The translations under genes were made by a program, and so were the position numbers. Of a stretch of DNA of 64,000 bases, positions 1 through 9,497 are shown one piece after another; the first letter of the stretch is position 1; every line of letters starts with the position of its first letter. The DNA is taken from positions 176,758-240,757 of the forward strand of contig NZ_AMRM01000005.1 in the NCBI RefSeq assembly GCF_000300335.1, in the 5' to 3' direction. Source of the stretch: Nitratireductor pacificus pht-3B (GTDB lineage: Bacteria; Pseudomonadota; Alphaproteobacteria; Rhizobiales; Rhizobiaceae). The notes under the pieces are model-generated. The model ran no database searches. It had not been told where the DNA came from and saw only the letters and a program-made list of their open reading frames with translations.

Positions 1-17
1 GCAAGATGCGGCCGCTT

Positions 18-836
18 CTATTCCGTCACGACGGAGATGTCCGGTGCATCGACGGCCTTCATGCCGACCACGTGGTAGCCCGAATCCACATGCAGCACCT
101 CGCCGGTGACCCCGCGCGACAGATGCGACAGCATGTAGAGGCCCGAATCCCCTACCTCGTCCGTGGTGACGACGCGCTTCAGCGGCGAGTTGTACTCGTT
201 CCAGCGCAGGATGTAGCGGAAGTCGCCGATGCCGGAGGCAGCCAGCGTCTTGATCGGACCGGCCGAAATGGCATTGACGCGGATGTTGCTGCCGCCGAGA
301 TCGACCGCCAGATAACGCACGCTCGCCTCGAGCGCTGCCTTGGCGACGCCCATCACGTTGTAATGCGGCATCACCTTCTCGGCGCCGTAGTAGGTCAACG
401 TCAGGATCGAGCCGCCATCGGTCATCAGCGGCTCGGCGCGCTTGGCCACCGCCGTCAGCGAATAGACCGAGACGTCCATGGTGCGCAGGAAATTGTCGCG
501 CGTCGTTTCGACATAGCGGCCGGTCAGTTCGTCCTTGTCGGAAAAGGCGACTGCATGGACGAGGAAGTCCAGCCTGCCCCACTTCTCCTCGATCGTCCTA
601 AACACCGCATCGACGCTGTCCATGTCGGTCACGTCGCAATGGCCGGCGACGATCGCGCCCAGCTCTTCGGCCAGCGGTTCGACGCGCTTCTTCAGGGCAT
701 CGCCCTGATAGGTCAGGGCCAGTTCCGCGCCTTCCGCCGCGCACGCCTTGGCAATGCCCCAGGCGATCGAGCGATTGTTGGCAACCCCCAGAACGAGGCC
801 GCGCTTTCCGGCCATCAGGCCATTGCCGTTTGCCAT
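18..836 (-). CDS. fabI: enoyl-[acyl-carrier-protein] reductase FabI
   Basis: Catalyses the last, NADH-dependent reduction in each round of type II fatty acid elongation in the cytoplasm. The 272-residue protein has the FabI-type nucleotide-binding segment GVANNRSIAWGIA near residues 17-29 and the Tyr-x6-Lys catalytic pair in YNVMGVAK around residue 160, which separates FabI from ordinary SDRs. The start is set at MANGNG (836) because this gives the usual family length; an in-frame start at 869 would add 11 residues not typical of FabI. It reads away from the J-domain gene across a 154-bp gap. Function is secure; only the start is open. Confidence 0.95.
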   Translation of the reverse strand: MANGNGLMAGKRGLVLGVANNRSIAWGIAKACAAEGAELALTYQGDALKKRVEPLAEELGAIVAGHCDVTDMDSVDAVFRTIEEKWGRLDFLVHAVAFSDKDELTGRYVETTRDNFLRTMDVSVYSLTAVAKRAEPLMTDGGSILTLTYYGAEKVMPHYNVMGVAKAALEASVRYLAVDLGGSNIRVNAISAGPIKTLAASGIGDFRYILRWNEYNSPLKRVVTTDEVGDSGLYMLSHLSRGVTGEVLHVDSGYHVVGMKAVDAPDISVVTE

Positions 837-990
837 GGAATGGTTCTCCGAAATCTCCTGCAGAAGCACACGGCGCCGATCCGGCAGCGCAGCGCTTCTT
901 CACTCCGTATCCCTGCATCCGCGGGCGAGGCGATTCCCCCGCCGGCGATGCTACAAGCCGGCAGCCCTATCGCATAGCCCAGTGGCCGCA

Positions 991-1920
991 TCAAGCGGAT
1001 TGGCGGAACAAAGCCTCCAGAGCGGGGTCGCCGCCGTCGGGCAACATGATCTGCACATGGGCGTAGAGGTCGCCATTCCCCTCCGTCTTGCGCGGCAATC
1101 CACGCCCCTTAACCCGCAGCGTGCGGTCGGAACTCGACCAGGCCGGCACCGTCACGGCAAGCTTGCCGGTCGGGGTCTCCACCGCCACCTTGGCGCCCAG
1201 AACGGCGTCGCGCAGGCTGACCGGCAGATCGACATGCAGGTCCCGGCCCTCGATCCTGTAGCGCGGGTGTTTTCTGAAGCGCAGCTTGACCAGGGCATCG
1301 CCGCGTTCGCCGAACGGTGTCTCGTCGCCCTGCCCCTTCAGGCGGATCGTCTGGCCATCCTCGACATAGTGCGGCAGCTTGACGGCGATGCGGCGGCCAC
1401 CGGGGAAAACGGCGGTCACCTTCGCGGCCTGGGCCACATCCTCGATATCGATGTCGAGCGTGGCGTTGAGATCGCCCATGCCGCTCGGACGCCCGCCGCC
1501 GGGCTGGCGGGACCGGCCGCCACCCTGCGAGAAGGCCTGGCCGAAGATCTCGCTGAAAATATCCGCGCCGCCGAAGCCCGCGCCATCGGCGCCGCCCGTG
1601 CGGAACTCGAAATGCTGCGCGCCCGGGCCGCCGCGGGCGGAACGGCGGAAGCCGGCGAAGGGATCGCCGCCGGCGCCCTCAAATCCCTGGAAGCGCGGCT
1701 TGCCCTCGGCGTCGATCTCACCACGGTCGAAAGCCCCGCGCTTTTTCTCGTCGCCGAGAATCTCGTAGGCTTGGCCGATCTCGTTGAAACGTTCCTTGGC
1801 CTTCGGATCGTCCGGCTGCTGATCGGGATGATACTTCTTCGCCAGCTTGCGATAAGCCGATTTGATGTCCTTGGCCGGGGCATTCTTCGCCACACCGAGT
1901 ATGTCGTATGGATCGCGCAT
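991..1920 (-). CDS. DnaJ-class (type B) J-domain co-chaperone, CbpA-like
   Basis: Co-chaperone expected to stimulate DnaK ATPase. Residues 1-70 form a J domain ([12 protein letters not shown]) with the HPD signature in KKYHPDQQ. A Gly/Phe-rich linker follows, with [15 protein letters not shown], then two DnaJ C-terminal beta domains (about residues 160-300). The Cys-rich zinc finger of DnaJ proper is missing, so this is a type B/CbpA-like protein. Start chosen at MRDPYD (1920), where J-domain homology begins; an upstream in-frame start at 1959 would add 13 residues. Lies between fabI and a lipoprotein gene, all on the minus strand, as in other Hyphomicrobiales. Confidence 0.88.
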   Translation of the reverse strand: MRDPYDILGVAKNAPAKDIKSAYRKLAKKYHPDQQPDDPKAKERFNEIGQAYEILGDEKKRGAFDRGEIDAEGKPRFQGFEGAGGDPFAGFRRSARGGPGAQHFEFRTGGADGAGFGGADIFSEIFGQAFSQGGGRSRQPGGGRPSGMGDLNATLDIDIEDVAQAAKVTAVFPGGRRIAVKLPHYVEDGQTIRLKGQGDETPFGERGDALVKLRFRKHPRYRIEGRDLHVDLPVSLRDAVLGAKVAVETPTGKLAVTVPAWSSSDRTLRVKGRGLPRKTEGNGDLYAHVQIMLPDGGDPALEALFRQSA

Positions 1921-2038
1921 CTGCTGCTCTGTCGCTGACCGTCGCATGTCGGACGGCAAGAAGGTCGTGAAAACGGGATATCGCCCATAATATGCGGTCG
2001 GCTAGGAAGAAATTCCAGACCGAGCGGCATGTTCGGCC

Positions 2039-2494
2039 CTATAGAGGCGCAAATCCGTGGATTTGCCAACCGTCGGTGCCGGCGGCACAGAATTCTCCCC
2101 GGTAAAGGCCGACCCCGTCGAAGCTCTCGCGGGTGGTGACGAAGGTGCGGCAGACATCCCCCGGACCGCCGGCGAGATGCGTTACCGCGCCGCGCGCGCC
2201 GCTCTCGGGATCGTTCCATGCGAGTGGCATCGGGACCGCATCATCGGCGCTGGCCCCGGCAAGCGCCGCCATAAGGGCCGGCGTTCCGGAAATGGCGGGA
2301 GAAGGAGAGGTCTTCGGCACGGCCGGGGGAATCGCGCCGGTCACCATCGTGCGGTCCACATCCTGCCGCCCGAGATCCAGTGCACCCGTCGTGCAGCCAG
2401 CCATGAGCGGCAGCAGGGACAGCAACACGACGCTGCCCGGAAAACGCAGACCCAAGGCTCTGCCCCAAACTGGCGCTTGCGTTGCCCCCGGCAA
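2039..2494 (-). CDS. small lipoprotein, RT0821/Lpp0805-type surface protein
   Basis: About 150 residues with a hydrophobic stretch ([14 protein letters not shown]) ending in a lipobox whose Cys lies near residue 34, so an outer-membrane lipoprotein is likely. The C-terminal part contains two cysteines (DVCRTF, GEFCAAG) that could pair, and the C-terminal half resembles the RT0821/Lpp0805 family of short alphaproteobacterial surface proteins, function unknown. The start is uncertain: no ATG lies upstream in frame; TTG at 2494 has a GGGGAG about 9 nt upstream, and a second TTG at 2455 would give a more compact signal peptide. Divergent from pdxH. Confidence 0.65.
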   Translation of the reverse strand: MPGATQAPVWGRALGLRFPGSVVLLSLLPLMAGCTTGALDLGRQDVDRTMVTGAIPPAVPKTSPSPAISGTPALMAALAGASADDAVPMPLAWNDPESGARGAVTHLAGGPGDVCRTFVTTRESFDGVGLYRGEFCAAGTDGWQIHGFAPL

Positions 2495-2536
2495 TCGGCA
2501 TGCTCCCCGTACGATTCAATGATCCAGGCATTCATC

Positions 2537-3154
2537 ATGATTGACGACAGGTTAAAATCCGGTGACTTCACGGAGCGCAACGAGCCTTACCGGCTGTTTG
2601 CCGAGTGGCTGGAGGATGCCGGACAGTCGGAGCCGAACGACCCCAACGCGGTGGCGCTCGCGACCGTCGATCCGGAGGGCCTGCCGAATGTGCGCATGGT
2701 GCTCCTGAAGGGGTTCGACGAGCGCGGCTTCGTCTTCTACACCAATTTCGAAAGCGCCAAGGGCCGCGAACTCCTGTCGGGGGGCAAGGCGGCCATGTGT
2801 TTCCACTGGAAGAGCCTGCGGCGCCAGGTGCGGGTGCGCGGCCCCGTCGAGCAGGTCAGCGACGAAGAGGCCGACGCCTACTATGCCTCCCGGCCGCGCG
2901 GGAGCCGCATCGGCGCCTGGGCATCGAAACAGTCGCGCCCGCTCGAAAGCCGATTCGCGCTGGAGAAGGCGGTCGCCGAATACACGGCGAGATATGCCGT
3001 CGGGACGATCCCGCGCCCGGCCTACTGGTCAGGCTTCCGCATCCTGCCGCAGACCATCGAATTCTGGCACGACCGCCCCTTCCGCCTGCACGACCGCGTC
3101 GTGTTCAGCCGCGGCGAGGACGGTGGATGGCGGACGGAGCGGCTTTATCCGTAG
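2537..3154 (+). CDS. pdxH: pyridoxamine/pyridoxine 5'-phosphate oxidase
   Basis: FMN-dependent oxidase giving pyridoxal 5'-phosphate from PNP/PMP; last step of PLP synthesis and salvage. The 205-residue protein shows the PNPOx split-barrel signatures: [15 protein letters not shown] and [10 protein letters not shown] (FMN/phosphate contacts), [15 protein letters not shown], and the C-terminal [12 protein letters not shown] dimerisation region. ATG at 2537 matches the usual family N-terminus; an in-frame ATG at 2519 adds six residues, and neither has a strong Shine-Dalgarno. Convergent with the crotonase gene, only 16 bp apart. Confidence 0.93.
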   Translation: MIDDRLKSGDFTERNEPYRLFAEWLEDAGQSEPNDPNAVALATVDPEGLPNVRMVLLKGFDERGFVFYTNFESAKGRELLSGGKAAMCFHWKSLRRQVRVRGPVEQVSDEEADAYYASRPRGSRIGAWASKQSRPLESRFALEKAVAEYTARYAVGTIPRPAYWSGFRILPQTIEFWHDRPFRLHDRVVFSRGEDGGWRTERLYP

Positions 3155-3170
3155 AGCGCGGTGCCCCGAG

Positions 3171-3923
3171 CTATTTCCGGCTCATGAAGGCCATGAATGC
3201 CTGGCGTGCCTCGTCCGACTTGAGGCGCGCGCGAAAATGCGTGGCCTCCTCCTGAATGCGCGCGACGACCGCCTCGCGCGGACCGCGAATGAGGTCGCGG
3301 GCGATGCGCAGCGCTTCTGGCGGCTTGGCGGCCAGCGCTTCGGCTGCCGCGAAGACGGCGCCTTCGAGCGCATCGGGCTCGACCACGGCGTGGATCAGGC
3401 CTGCGGTTTTAGCCTCCGCGGCCGGCAGACCCTGCCCCAGCGCCAGAAGGGCAAAGGCGCGCTGGTGACCGAGGATCATCGGCGCGATCAGGCTGGAACC
3501 GGCCTCCGGCACGAGGCCGAGATCGACGAACGGCGTCGAGAAGACCGTGCCGGGCGTCGCCAGAGTCAGGTCGCAGTGCAGGTGGATCGTCGTACCGATG
3601 CCGACGGCGATCCCGTCCACGCCCGAGACGAGCGGCTTTTCGGCATTGGCGAGCGCCAGAAGGAAGTCATAGACCTCCTGCCCGCCCTCTCCGCCGGTCG
3701 CAACCGCGAGAAAATCGGCCAGGTCGTTGCCGGCCGAGAAGACGCCCTCGCGTCCCAGGATCACATGGCAGCGGACCTCATCGTCGGCGTCGCCGGCCTT
3801 GAGCGCCGCCGCCATCGCCGCATACATGGCGCGGGTGATCGCATTCTTCTTCTCGGGCCGGTTGAGCCGGATCACCTGCAGAGCGCCGCGCCGCTCGGTC
3901 GTCACATGGTCGTTCACCGCCAT
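3171..3923 (-). CDS. enoyl-CoA hydratase/isomerase (crotonase) family protein
   Basis: Crotonase-fold enzyme, 250 residues. The oxyanion-hole segments are visible: GVFSAGNDLADF and GIAVGIGTTIHLHCDL. The active-site region reads DLGLVPEAGSS, keeping one catalytic Glu in the position used by enoyl-CoA isomerases, while the second Glu of classical hydratases is not evident. A delta3,delta2-enoyl-CoA isomerase or a PaaG-like activity is therefore more likely than a plain hydratase (inference). It follows the acyl-CoA dehydrogenase gene at 15 bp, so the two probably form one beta-oxidation operon. Substrate not known. Confidence 0.85.
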   Translation of the reverse strand: MAVNDHVTTERRGALQVIRLNRPEKKNAITRAMYAAMAAALKAGDADDEVRCHVILGREGVFSAGNDLADFLAVATGGEGGQEVYDFLLALANAEKPLVSGVDGIAVGIGTTIHLHCDLTLATPGTVFSTPFVDLGLVPEAGSSLIAPMILGHQRAFALLALGQGLPAAEAKTAGLIHAVVEPDALEGAVFAAAEALAAKPPEALRIARDLIRGPREAVVARIQEEATHFRARLKSDEARQAFMAFMSRK

Positions 3924-3938
3924 CTCCTCCTGACGCGC

Positions 3939-5723
3939 CTAGTTTCCGAGAACCGCTTCAGCAGCGGCAATCAGGCTGTCCGCGCCGCCGACGACGCGCT
4001 CTTTCAGCACCGTGGTTTCGCCCAGCAGGTTTTCCGCCATGAAGCGGACGAGCAGCGCGCGGCCCGGATCGTCGTTTCCGGCCACGGCGCGCGCGTTGAA
4101 GATCGTGCCGATAGTCAGGGCGAACAGCCGCAGATAGGGCGTCGCTCCGGCGAGCGCGGTTTCAACCCCGCCTTCACCGGCGGTTTTCATCAGGAACGCC
4201 GTCGCCGCTTCCAGATCGTCGAGGGCTGCGGCGGTCCGTTCCGCCGTGGCGCCAAGCCGTTCATTGCCGCTTTCCGCGATGGCCTTCTGGTCGGCGCGCA
4301 GTCCGGCGAGGAATGCGGCGATCGCCTCGCCGCCCTGCAGGGGCAGTTTGCGCATCACGAGATCGATGGCCTGAATGCCGTTGGTGCCCTCGTAGATCGG
4401 CGCGATCCGGGCATCGCGATAAAACACCGCCGCGCCCGTCTCCTCGATATAGCCCATGCCGCCATGTACCTGAACGCCCAGCGAGGCCACCTCGACGCCG
4501 ATATCCGTCGAGAACGCCTTGGCCATCGGCGTCAGGATGTCGGCGCGCGCCTGCCAGGTTTTTGCCTCATCGCCCTCCGCGATGCGCGCCATGTCGATGG
4601 CATGGGCACAGCAATAGGCGATGGCCCGCGCCATCTGCGTCTTCGCCTTCATCGTGAGCAGCATGCGCTGGATGTCCGGATGGCCGACGATGGGGCTCAT
4701 GCTGTCCCCCGCCCCCCCCGAGGCGCCCGGCGCGCGGCCCTGCCGGCGCTCATGGGCATAGGCCAGCGCGCGTTGCGTCGCTGCCTCGGCGATGCCGACG
4801 CCCTGCATGCCGACAGCCAGGCGCGCATTGTTCATCATTGTGAACATGCAGGCCAGACCCCGGTTCTCCTCGCCGATCAGCCAGCCGATGGCGCCCGGCG
4901 CATCGCCGAACTTTCCGTCGCCATAGATCATGGTGCAGGTCGGCGAAGCGTGAATGCCGAGCTTGTGCTCGAGCGAGGCGCAGAACACGTCGTTGCGTGC
5001 GCCCGGCGAGCCGTCTTCGTTGACCAGAAACTTGGGCACCAGGAACAGCGACAGTCCGCGGGTTCCCGCCGGCGCATCCGGCAGGCGCGCCAGAACCAGG
5101 TGCACGATGTTGTCGGTGAAATCGTGCTCGCCATAGGTGATGAAGATCTTCTGACCGAAAATCCGGTAGGTGCCGTCGCCCGCCGGCTCGGCGCGCGCCT
5201 TCAGCGCGTTGAGGTCGGAGCCGGCCTGCGGCTCGGTCAGGTTCATCGTCCCCATCCACTCGCCGGAAACGAGCTTTTCCAGATAGGCCGCCTGCAGTTC
5301 GGGCGTCGCGTGCCTGTCGAGCGCCTCGATGGCGCCGATGGTCAGCGTCGGGCCGATGGCGAACGCCATCGAACCGGAGTTCCACATCTCGATCGCGGCG
5401 ACGGCCAAGAGGGTCGGCAGGCCCTGACCGCCGAATTCCTCGGGCGCCGAGAGACCGTTCCACCCGCCTTCGCACCAGCGGCGGTAGAGATCGGCCCAGC
5501 CGGGCGGCGTGGTCACCGCGCCGTCCTCGAGCACGGCGCCCTTCTCATCGCCGATCCTGGCGAGCGGCGCGATCTCCTCGGCGGCGAAACGTCCAGCCTC
5601 GCCCAGAATGGCGTCGACGAGATCGTCGGAAAGGTCGCCGAAGCGGCCGGCCTCCAGATCGGAGGCGAAACCCGTCACATGCTTGAGGGTGAAGGCGATT
5701 TCATCGACCGGCGCACTATACAT
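3939..5723 (-). CDS. acyl-CoA dehydrogenase, long (DmdC-like) subfamily
   Basis: FAD enzyme introducing a 2,3-double bond into an acyl-CoA. At 594 residues it is about 200 longer than a standard acyl-CoA dehydrogenase, like the subfamily that includes 3-methylmercaptopropionyl-CoA dehydrogenase (DmdC). Typical segments: MNLTEPQAGSDL (FAD/substrate loop), KIFITYGEHD, GLSLFLVPKF, and VQVHGGMGYIEET with an extra C-terminal helical domain. It starts at 5723 (MYSAPVDE) and is followed by the crotonase gene. Substrate chain and any role in sulfur compounds cannot be told from sequence alone. A run of eight C (eight G in the coding strand) lies at 4712-4719 in a variable linker; the frame is intact. 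Confidence 0.88.
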   Translation of the reverse strand: MYSAPVDEIAFTLKHVTGFASDLEAGRFGDLSDDLVDAILGEAGRFAAEEIAPLARIGDEKGAVLEDGAVTTPPGWADLYRRWCEGGWNGLSAPEEFGGQGLPTLLAVAAIEMWNSGSMAFAIGPTLTIGAIEALDRHATPELQAAYLEKLVSGEWMGTMNLTEPQAGSDLNALKARAEPAGDGTYRIFGQKIFITYGEHDFTDNIVHLVLARLPDAPAGTRGLSLFLVPKFLVNEDGSPGARNDVFCASLEHKLGIHASPTCTMIYGDGKFGDAPGAIGWLIGEENRGLACMFTMMNNARLAVGMQGVGIAEAATQRALAYAHERRQGRAPGASGGAGDSMSPIVGHPDIQRMLLTMKAKTQMARAIAYCCAHAIDMARIAEGDEAKTWQARADILTPMAKAFSTDIGVEVASLGVQVHGGMGYIEETGAAVFYRDARIAPIYEGTNGIQAIDLVMRKLPLQGGEAIAAFLAGLRADQKAIAESGNERLGATAERTAAALDDLEAATAFLMKTAGEGGVETALAGATPYLRLFALTIGTIFNARAVAGNDDPGRALLVRFMAENLLGETTVLKERVVGGADSLIAAAEAVLGN

Positions 5724-5755
5724 GCTGTTCTCCTCCTGGCTGCGTCAGCGAACCT

Positions 5756-5855
5756 GAACCGGTTCATCGTCTCACGGAAACCCTGGCCCGCTCCACCCTC
5801 CCGTTCCGCGGCCATGCGGATGTCAGGTGATCCCGACCAACCGCAGAGTGCTTCA
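5756..5855. repeat. dispersed intergenic repeat, copy A
   Basis: Degenerate copy of a repeat family seen four times in the window. It shares the order TTCATCGT..CA.GGAAAC, then GCGGATGTCAGGTGAT and a G/C-poor tail ending AGTGCTTC with the copy at 22.6 kb. The palindromic core (GTCAGGTGG/CCACCTGAC) is only half kept here (GTCAGGTGATCCCGACC). It occupies the spacer upstream of the acyl-CoA dehydrogenase gene. Confidence 0.55.
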
Positions 5856-5986
5856 ACCGCCGGGAACGCGGCTCGCCATGATACCTTCGCGCAAGAGTGC
5901 TAATTCCTTTTTACGTAAACGTCAATCTTGCGATGATTGCCTGCGGCAGCCGCTCCGGGTAAAGCACCGGCAAAGAGGACAAGCAG

Positions 5987-6226
5987 ATGCTGACACGCCC
6001 GGACAAGCATTGTTGCATCGAATGCGGAAAGGCGTTCGGCGCGCCCGGCTTCGCCTATCATGAAGGCTTGATCGAGAACGGCCCGGCCTACTGGGCGGAT
6101 CGCGGTGTGCTGTGCTCGATCCAGTGCTCGCTGGCGCATCACCGCAAGCGGCTTGCCGAGGGAACGGTGCCGGACAAGCCCGCGCCCGATCCTTTCGAAA
6201 CGGACCCGGTCTTCCGGCGGGACTGA
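5987..6226 (+). CDS. small Cys-rich protein, possible zinc ribbon
   Basis: 79 residues with a Shine-Dalgarno-like AGAGGA ahead of ATG. Cysteines fall as HCCIECGKAF near residues 8-17 and GVLCSIQCSLAHH near residues 41-53, a two-knuckle pattern suited to zinc binding. The tail is acidic and ends with a proline-rich stretch. No function can be assigned. It stands alone between the beta-oxidation pair and purD, with purD convergent 55 bp away. Conservation of the cysteine pattern argues it is a real gene. Confidence 0.7.
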   Translation: MLTRPDKHCCIECGKAFGAPGFAYHEGLIENGPAYWADRGVLCSIQCSLAHHRKRLAEGTVPDKPAPDPFETDPVFRRD

Positions 6227-6281
6227 GCATCGGGTTTTCGCGCCGCCAGCCAGTGCCGGCGCGGAACGCTCCCGTGACGGG

Positions 6282-7556
6282 CTATTCCTCGCGCTGCACC
6301 GCCCGCCAGCCGATGTCGCGGCGGCAGAAGCCTTCGGGCCAGTCGATCCTGTCGACCGCCGTATAGGCGCGTTTCTGCGCCTCGGTTACGGTCTTGCCCA
6401 GCGCCGTCACATTGAGCACGCGCCCGCCATTGGCGACCAGCGCCCCGTCGCGTAACGCCGTGCCCGCATGGAAGATCGCCGTGTCGTCGCCCTCCGCCGC
6501 CTGCGCCACACCGCCGATGACGCTGCCCTTCTGCGGGTTCTCCGGATAGCCTTTGGCCGCAAGGACGACGGTCAGCGCCGCCTCGTCGCGCCAGCGCGCC
6601 GACATGTGCGCCAGCTGTCCGTCGACCGCGGCGTTGAGCAGCAGCAGGAGGTCCTCCTTCAGCCGCAGCATCAGCACCTGGCATTCGGGGTCGCCGAAAC
6701 GGACATTGTATTCGATCAGCTTCGGACCGTCCTCGGTCAGCATGAGGCCGGCGTAGAGAACGCCGGTGAAGGGCATCCCCATCTCCGCCATGCCCCGCAT
6801 CGTCGGTTCGATGATTTCCTTCATCGTGCGCGCGATGAGCGCCTCGCTCAACACCGGCGCCGGGGAATAGGCGCCCATGCCGCCGGTGTTCGGTCCGGTA
6901 TCGCCCTCGCCGACGCGCTTGTGGTCCTGCGCGGTGCCGAAGGGCAGCGCCGTCGTGCCGTCGCACAGGCAGAAGAAACTCGCCTCCTCCCCGACCAGGC
7001 ATTCCTCGACCACCACCGAGGCGCCCGCCGCACCGAAGCTGCCGTCGAAGCAGTCGTCGACCGCCGCCAGCGCCTCATCGACGGTCGCGGCCACGGTGAC
7101 GCCCTTGCCAGCGGCCAGCCCGTCGGCCTTGATGACGATCGGGGCGCCATGCTTGCGAACGTATTCGCGAGCGGCAAGCGCGTTGTCGAACCGGCCATAG
7201 GCAGCGGTCGGGATGCCGAAGCGGTCGCAGACTTCCTTGGTGAAGCTCTTCGATCCTTCGAGCTGGGCGGCGGCCGCGCTCGGCCCGAAGACGCGGATCT
7301 CCGCATCGGCAAGCGCGTCGGCCAGTCCTGCGACGAGCGGAGCCTCAGGGCCGACCACGACCAGGTCGATGGCCTTGCCGAGGCAGAAATCGACGATCGC
7401 CGCATGATCCGTAATGTCGAGCGCAACGCATTCGGCGTCCGCCTGCATGCCCGGATTGCCCGGCGCGGCATACAGCGCGGTCAGCACCGGAGAGGAGGCA
7501 AGCTTCCATGCCAGCGCATGCTCGCGACCGCCGGACCCGATGAGAAGAACCTTCAT
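6282..7556 (-). CDS. purD: phosphoribosylamine--glycine ligase
   Basis: Joins glycine to 5-phosphoribosylamine with ATP to give GAR, second step of purine synthesis. 424 residues, the normal length. ATP-grasp features: the N-terminal [32 protein letters not shown] in the ATP-binding domain, [10 protein letters not shown], and the metal site segment [12 protein letters not shown], followed by the C-terminal domain with RVLNVTALG. Divergent from ubiA across a 163-bp promoter region. Confidence 0.97.
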   Translation of the reverse strand: MKVLLIGSGGREHALAWKLASSPVLTALYAAPGNPGMQADAECVALDITDHAAIVDFCLGKAIDLVVVGPEAPLVAGLADALADAEIRVFGPSAAAAQLEGSKSFTKEVCDRFGIPTAAYGRFDNALAAREYVRKHGAPIVIKADGLAAGKGVTVAATVDEALAAVDDCFDGSFGAAGASVVVEECLVGEEASFFCLCDGTTALPFGTAQDHKRVGEGDTGPNTGGMGAYSPAPVLSEALIARTMKEIIEPTMRGMAEMGMPFTGVLYAGLMLTEDGPKLIEYNVRFGDPECQVLMLRLKEDLLLLLNAAVDGQLAHMSARWRDEAALTVVLAAKGYPENPQKGSVIGGVAQAAEGDDTAIFHAGTALRDGALVANGGRVLNVTALGKTVTEAQKRAYTAVDRIDWPEGFCRRDIGWRAVQREE

Positions 7557-7719
7557 GCTTACTATTCCCGCTCCTTGAATGGTCGCTTGGGGCTATGGCC
7601 GATCCTGCCGCAGGTCAAGGCATTGAACGCAACTTCCCTCAAGAGAAAGGCTTGACGCACCGCGCCCGCCTTGCCACTCCATGCTAAGATATCACGAGCG
7701 TGAAGTCGAAAGGCGCAGC

Positions 7720-8703
7720 ATGGAAGAGATCCAGTCCCGGCAGGGCCAAGGGCGCGTCGCCGATGCACCGTCCGGACATTGGGTTTACCGCATGCTGCCG
7801 CGCGGCCTGTGGCCTTATGCACAGCTCGCCCGTTGGGATCGGCCGATCGGCTGGCAACTGCTGCTCTGGCCCTGCTGGTGGTCGACGGCGCTTGCCGCGA
7901 GCGCCTTCGCCAGGCCCGGCGCGGCGCTGCTCGACGTGCTGCCCTCGCTGTGGCACCTCGCCCTGTTCCTCGTCGGCGCCATCGCCATGCGCGGCGCGGG
8001 CTGCACCTATAACGACCTGGTGGACGAGAAGATCGACGATGCCGTGGAGCGGACGCGCTCGCGCCCCCTGCCCTCGGGCCAGGTGACGCGCGGCCAGGCC
8101 GTCGCCTTTCTCATGGCGCAGGCGCTGGCCGGCCTGCTCGTGCTGGTGCAGTTCAACGGCTTCGCCATCGCGCTCGGCCTCGCCTCGCTGGCGACCGTCG
8201 CCATCTATCCCTTCGCCAAGCGCTTCACCGACTGGCCGCAACTGTTCCTCGGCTTCGCCTTTTCCTGGGGCGCGCTGATGGGCTGGGCGGCGCATTTCGA
8301 AAGCCTGACGCTCGCGCCGCTGCTGCTTTATTGCGGGTCGATCCTCTGGGTGATCGGCTATGACACGCTCTATGCCCATCAGGACAAGGAGGACGACGCG
8401 CTGGTCGGTGTCCGCTCGACGGCGCGCCTGTTCGGCGACAAGACGAAGCAGTGGCTGATCGCGCTTTACGGCGGCGCGCTGCTGTTCTTCGCGGTCGCCT
8501 TCGCCCTGGCGGAAGTACCGATGCCGGCGCTTGCCGGGCTGGTCGCCGCCGGCGCGCACATGGCGCGGCAGGTCCGGGTGCTCGACATCGACGATCCCGA
8601 CCAGTGCCTGGCGCTGTTCAAGTCGAACAATGTGGTTGGCTGGCTGATCTTCCTGGGACTGATCGGCGGCGGCGTGTGGGCCGTGATCAGCCCACACTTC
8701 TGA
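7720..8703 (+). CDS. ubiA: 4-hydroxybenzoate polyprenyltransferase
   Basis: Integral membrane prenyltransferase attaching the polyprenyl tail to 4-hydroxybenzoate in ubiquinone synthesis. 327 residues from MEEIQS (7720); upstream in-frame starts reach 7681. Both Asp-rich metal/diphosphate motifs are present: NDLVDEKIDDAVERTRSRP and YDTLYAHQDKEDD, separated by several hydrophobic helices. The polyprenyl synthase gene at 19.4 kb could supply its prenyl donor. Convergent with the next gene. Confidence 0.95.
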   Translation: MEEIQSRQGQGRVADAPSGHWVYRMLPRGLWPYAQLARWDRPIGWQLLLWPCWWSTALAASAFARPGAALLDVLPSLWHLALFLVGAIAMRGAGCTYNDLVDEKIDDAVERTRSRPLPSGQVTRGQAVAFLMAQALAGLLVLVQFNGFAIALGLASLATVAIYPFAKRFTDWPQLFLGFAFSWGALMGWAAHFESLTLAPLLLYCGSILWVIGYDTLYAHQDKEDDALVGVRSTARLFGDKTKQWLIALYGGALLFFAVAFALAEVPMPALAGLVAAGAHMARQVRVLDIDDPDQCLALFKSNNVVGWLIFLGLIGGGVWAVISPHF

Positions 8704-8721
8704 GCAACAGCCGAATCCGGG

Positions 8722-9285
8722 TCAGTCGCGGGCGATGATCTCGTCGCCGCCGACGACAACGCGGACGCCAAGCGTGCCGCATTTGCGCCGCGCGAGGAAG
8801 CGCGGGCGGCGGGCGCGGACGGGTCGTCCCTGGCGGCGCTCGGCGGGCGGGCCGGCCTTCACCTCGCCGATGGACTCCTCGAGAGCCCGGGCAATGCCGT
8901 CGGCCTCGATGAGAAGCATCGGCAGGCCGTAGGCATCCGACCAGGCGCGCCAGTCCGCCGCCACGTCGTCCAGATCACCGGCCACGAGCAGCGGCACGCA
9001 CAGCATCGGGTCCACATGGTGGAGTTCGAGCGTCACCGTGACGTCGCCGAAATCATCCTCGATGGCGCGAGCCGCGACGCCACGAAAGGCGCGCGGCGGC
9101 AACGCGAAGGTGACCGGCAGGCCGCTGCGGCTCAGGACGCGCTTCATGCGCACGCCGCGCTTGTCTATGCTGAAGGATATTTCGCCGAAATCGTCCATCG
9201 CCGCGTAGCTGACGGCCTGCGGCAGGCGAAACGGGTCGAGCCGCATTGCGCGGCCCGCCCAGACTGGCTTGAGCCCACTGTTCAT
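8722..9285 (-). CDS. DUF6101-type protein of unknown function
   Basis: 187 residues, soluble, with no signal peptide or membrane span. The N-terminal half is beta-rich (FGEISFSIDKRGVRMKR) and the C-terminus is strongly basic (ERRQGRPVRARRPRFLARRK). It looks like the DUF6101 family found in Hyphomicrobiales next to ubiA; that family assignment is from memory and not checked. The upstream 212-bp spacer to the next minus-strand gene is comparatively AT-rich and probably holds its promoter. Confidence 0.7.
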   Translation of the reverse strand: MNSGLKPVWAGRAMRLDPFRLPQAVSYAAMDDFGEISFSIDKRGVRMKRVLSRSGLPVTFALPPRAFRGVAARAIEDDFGDVTVTLELHHVDPMLCVPLLVAGDLDDVAADWRAWSDAYGLPMLLIEADGIARALEESIGEVKAGPPAERRQGRPVRARRPRFLARRKCGTLGVRVVVGGDEIIARD

Positions 9286-9497
9286 CGTTAGCCTTCCTGT
9301 TACTCCTGAGAGCCGGTTTTCCGGTTCTCTCGCCGGGCCTTTTGCGGCCTCGTTATGGAGATCACCCTAGCGCGGAGGCGTTACCGTCAGGCTTAGAAAG
9401 TCGGTTAAATTTTGCTGATCATACAATTGGTTAGCGGTTTGACACCGGGCTTAACCGGCTGGCAAGACACGTCACCGGGGCGTTAACCGGCGTGCGG

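Noticed and set aside
4712..4719. Frameshift at an eight-base homopolymer in the acyl-CoA dehydrogenase gene
   Set aside because: The reading frame continues with family-like sequence on both sides, so no shift is present in this copy.
2883..5903. 1006-codon plus-strand open frame
   Set aside because: Antisense to the crotonase and acyl-CoA dehydrogenase genes; composition is typical of a high-GC shadow frame (Arg/Gly/His-rich) with no domain.
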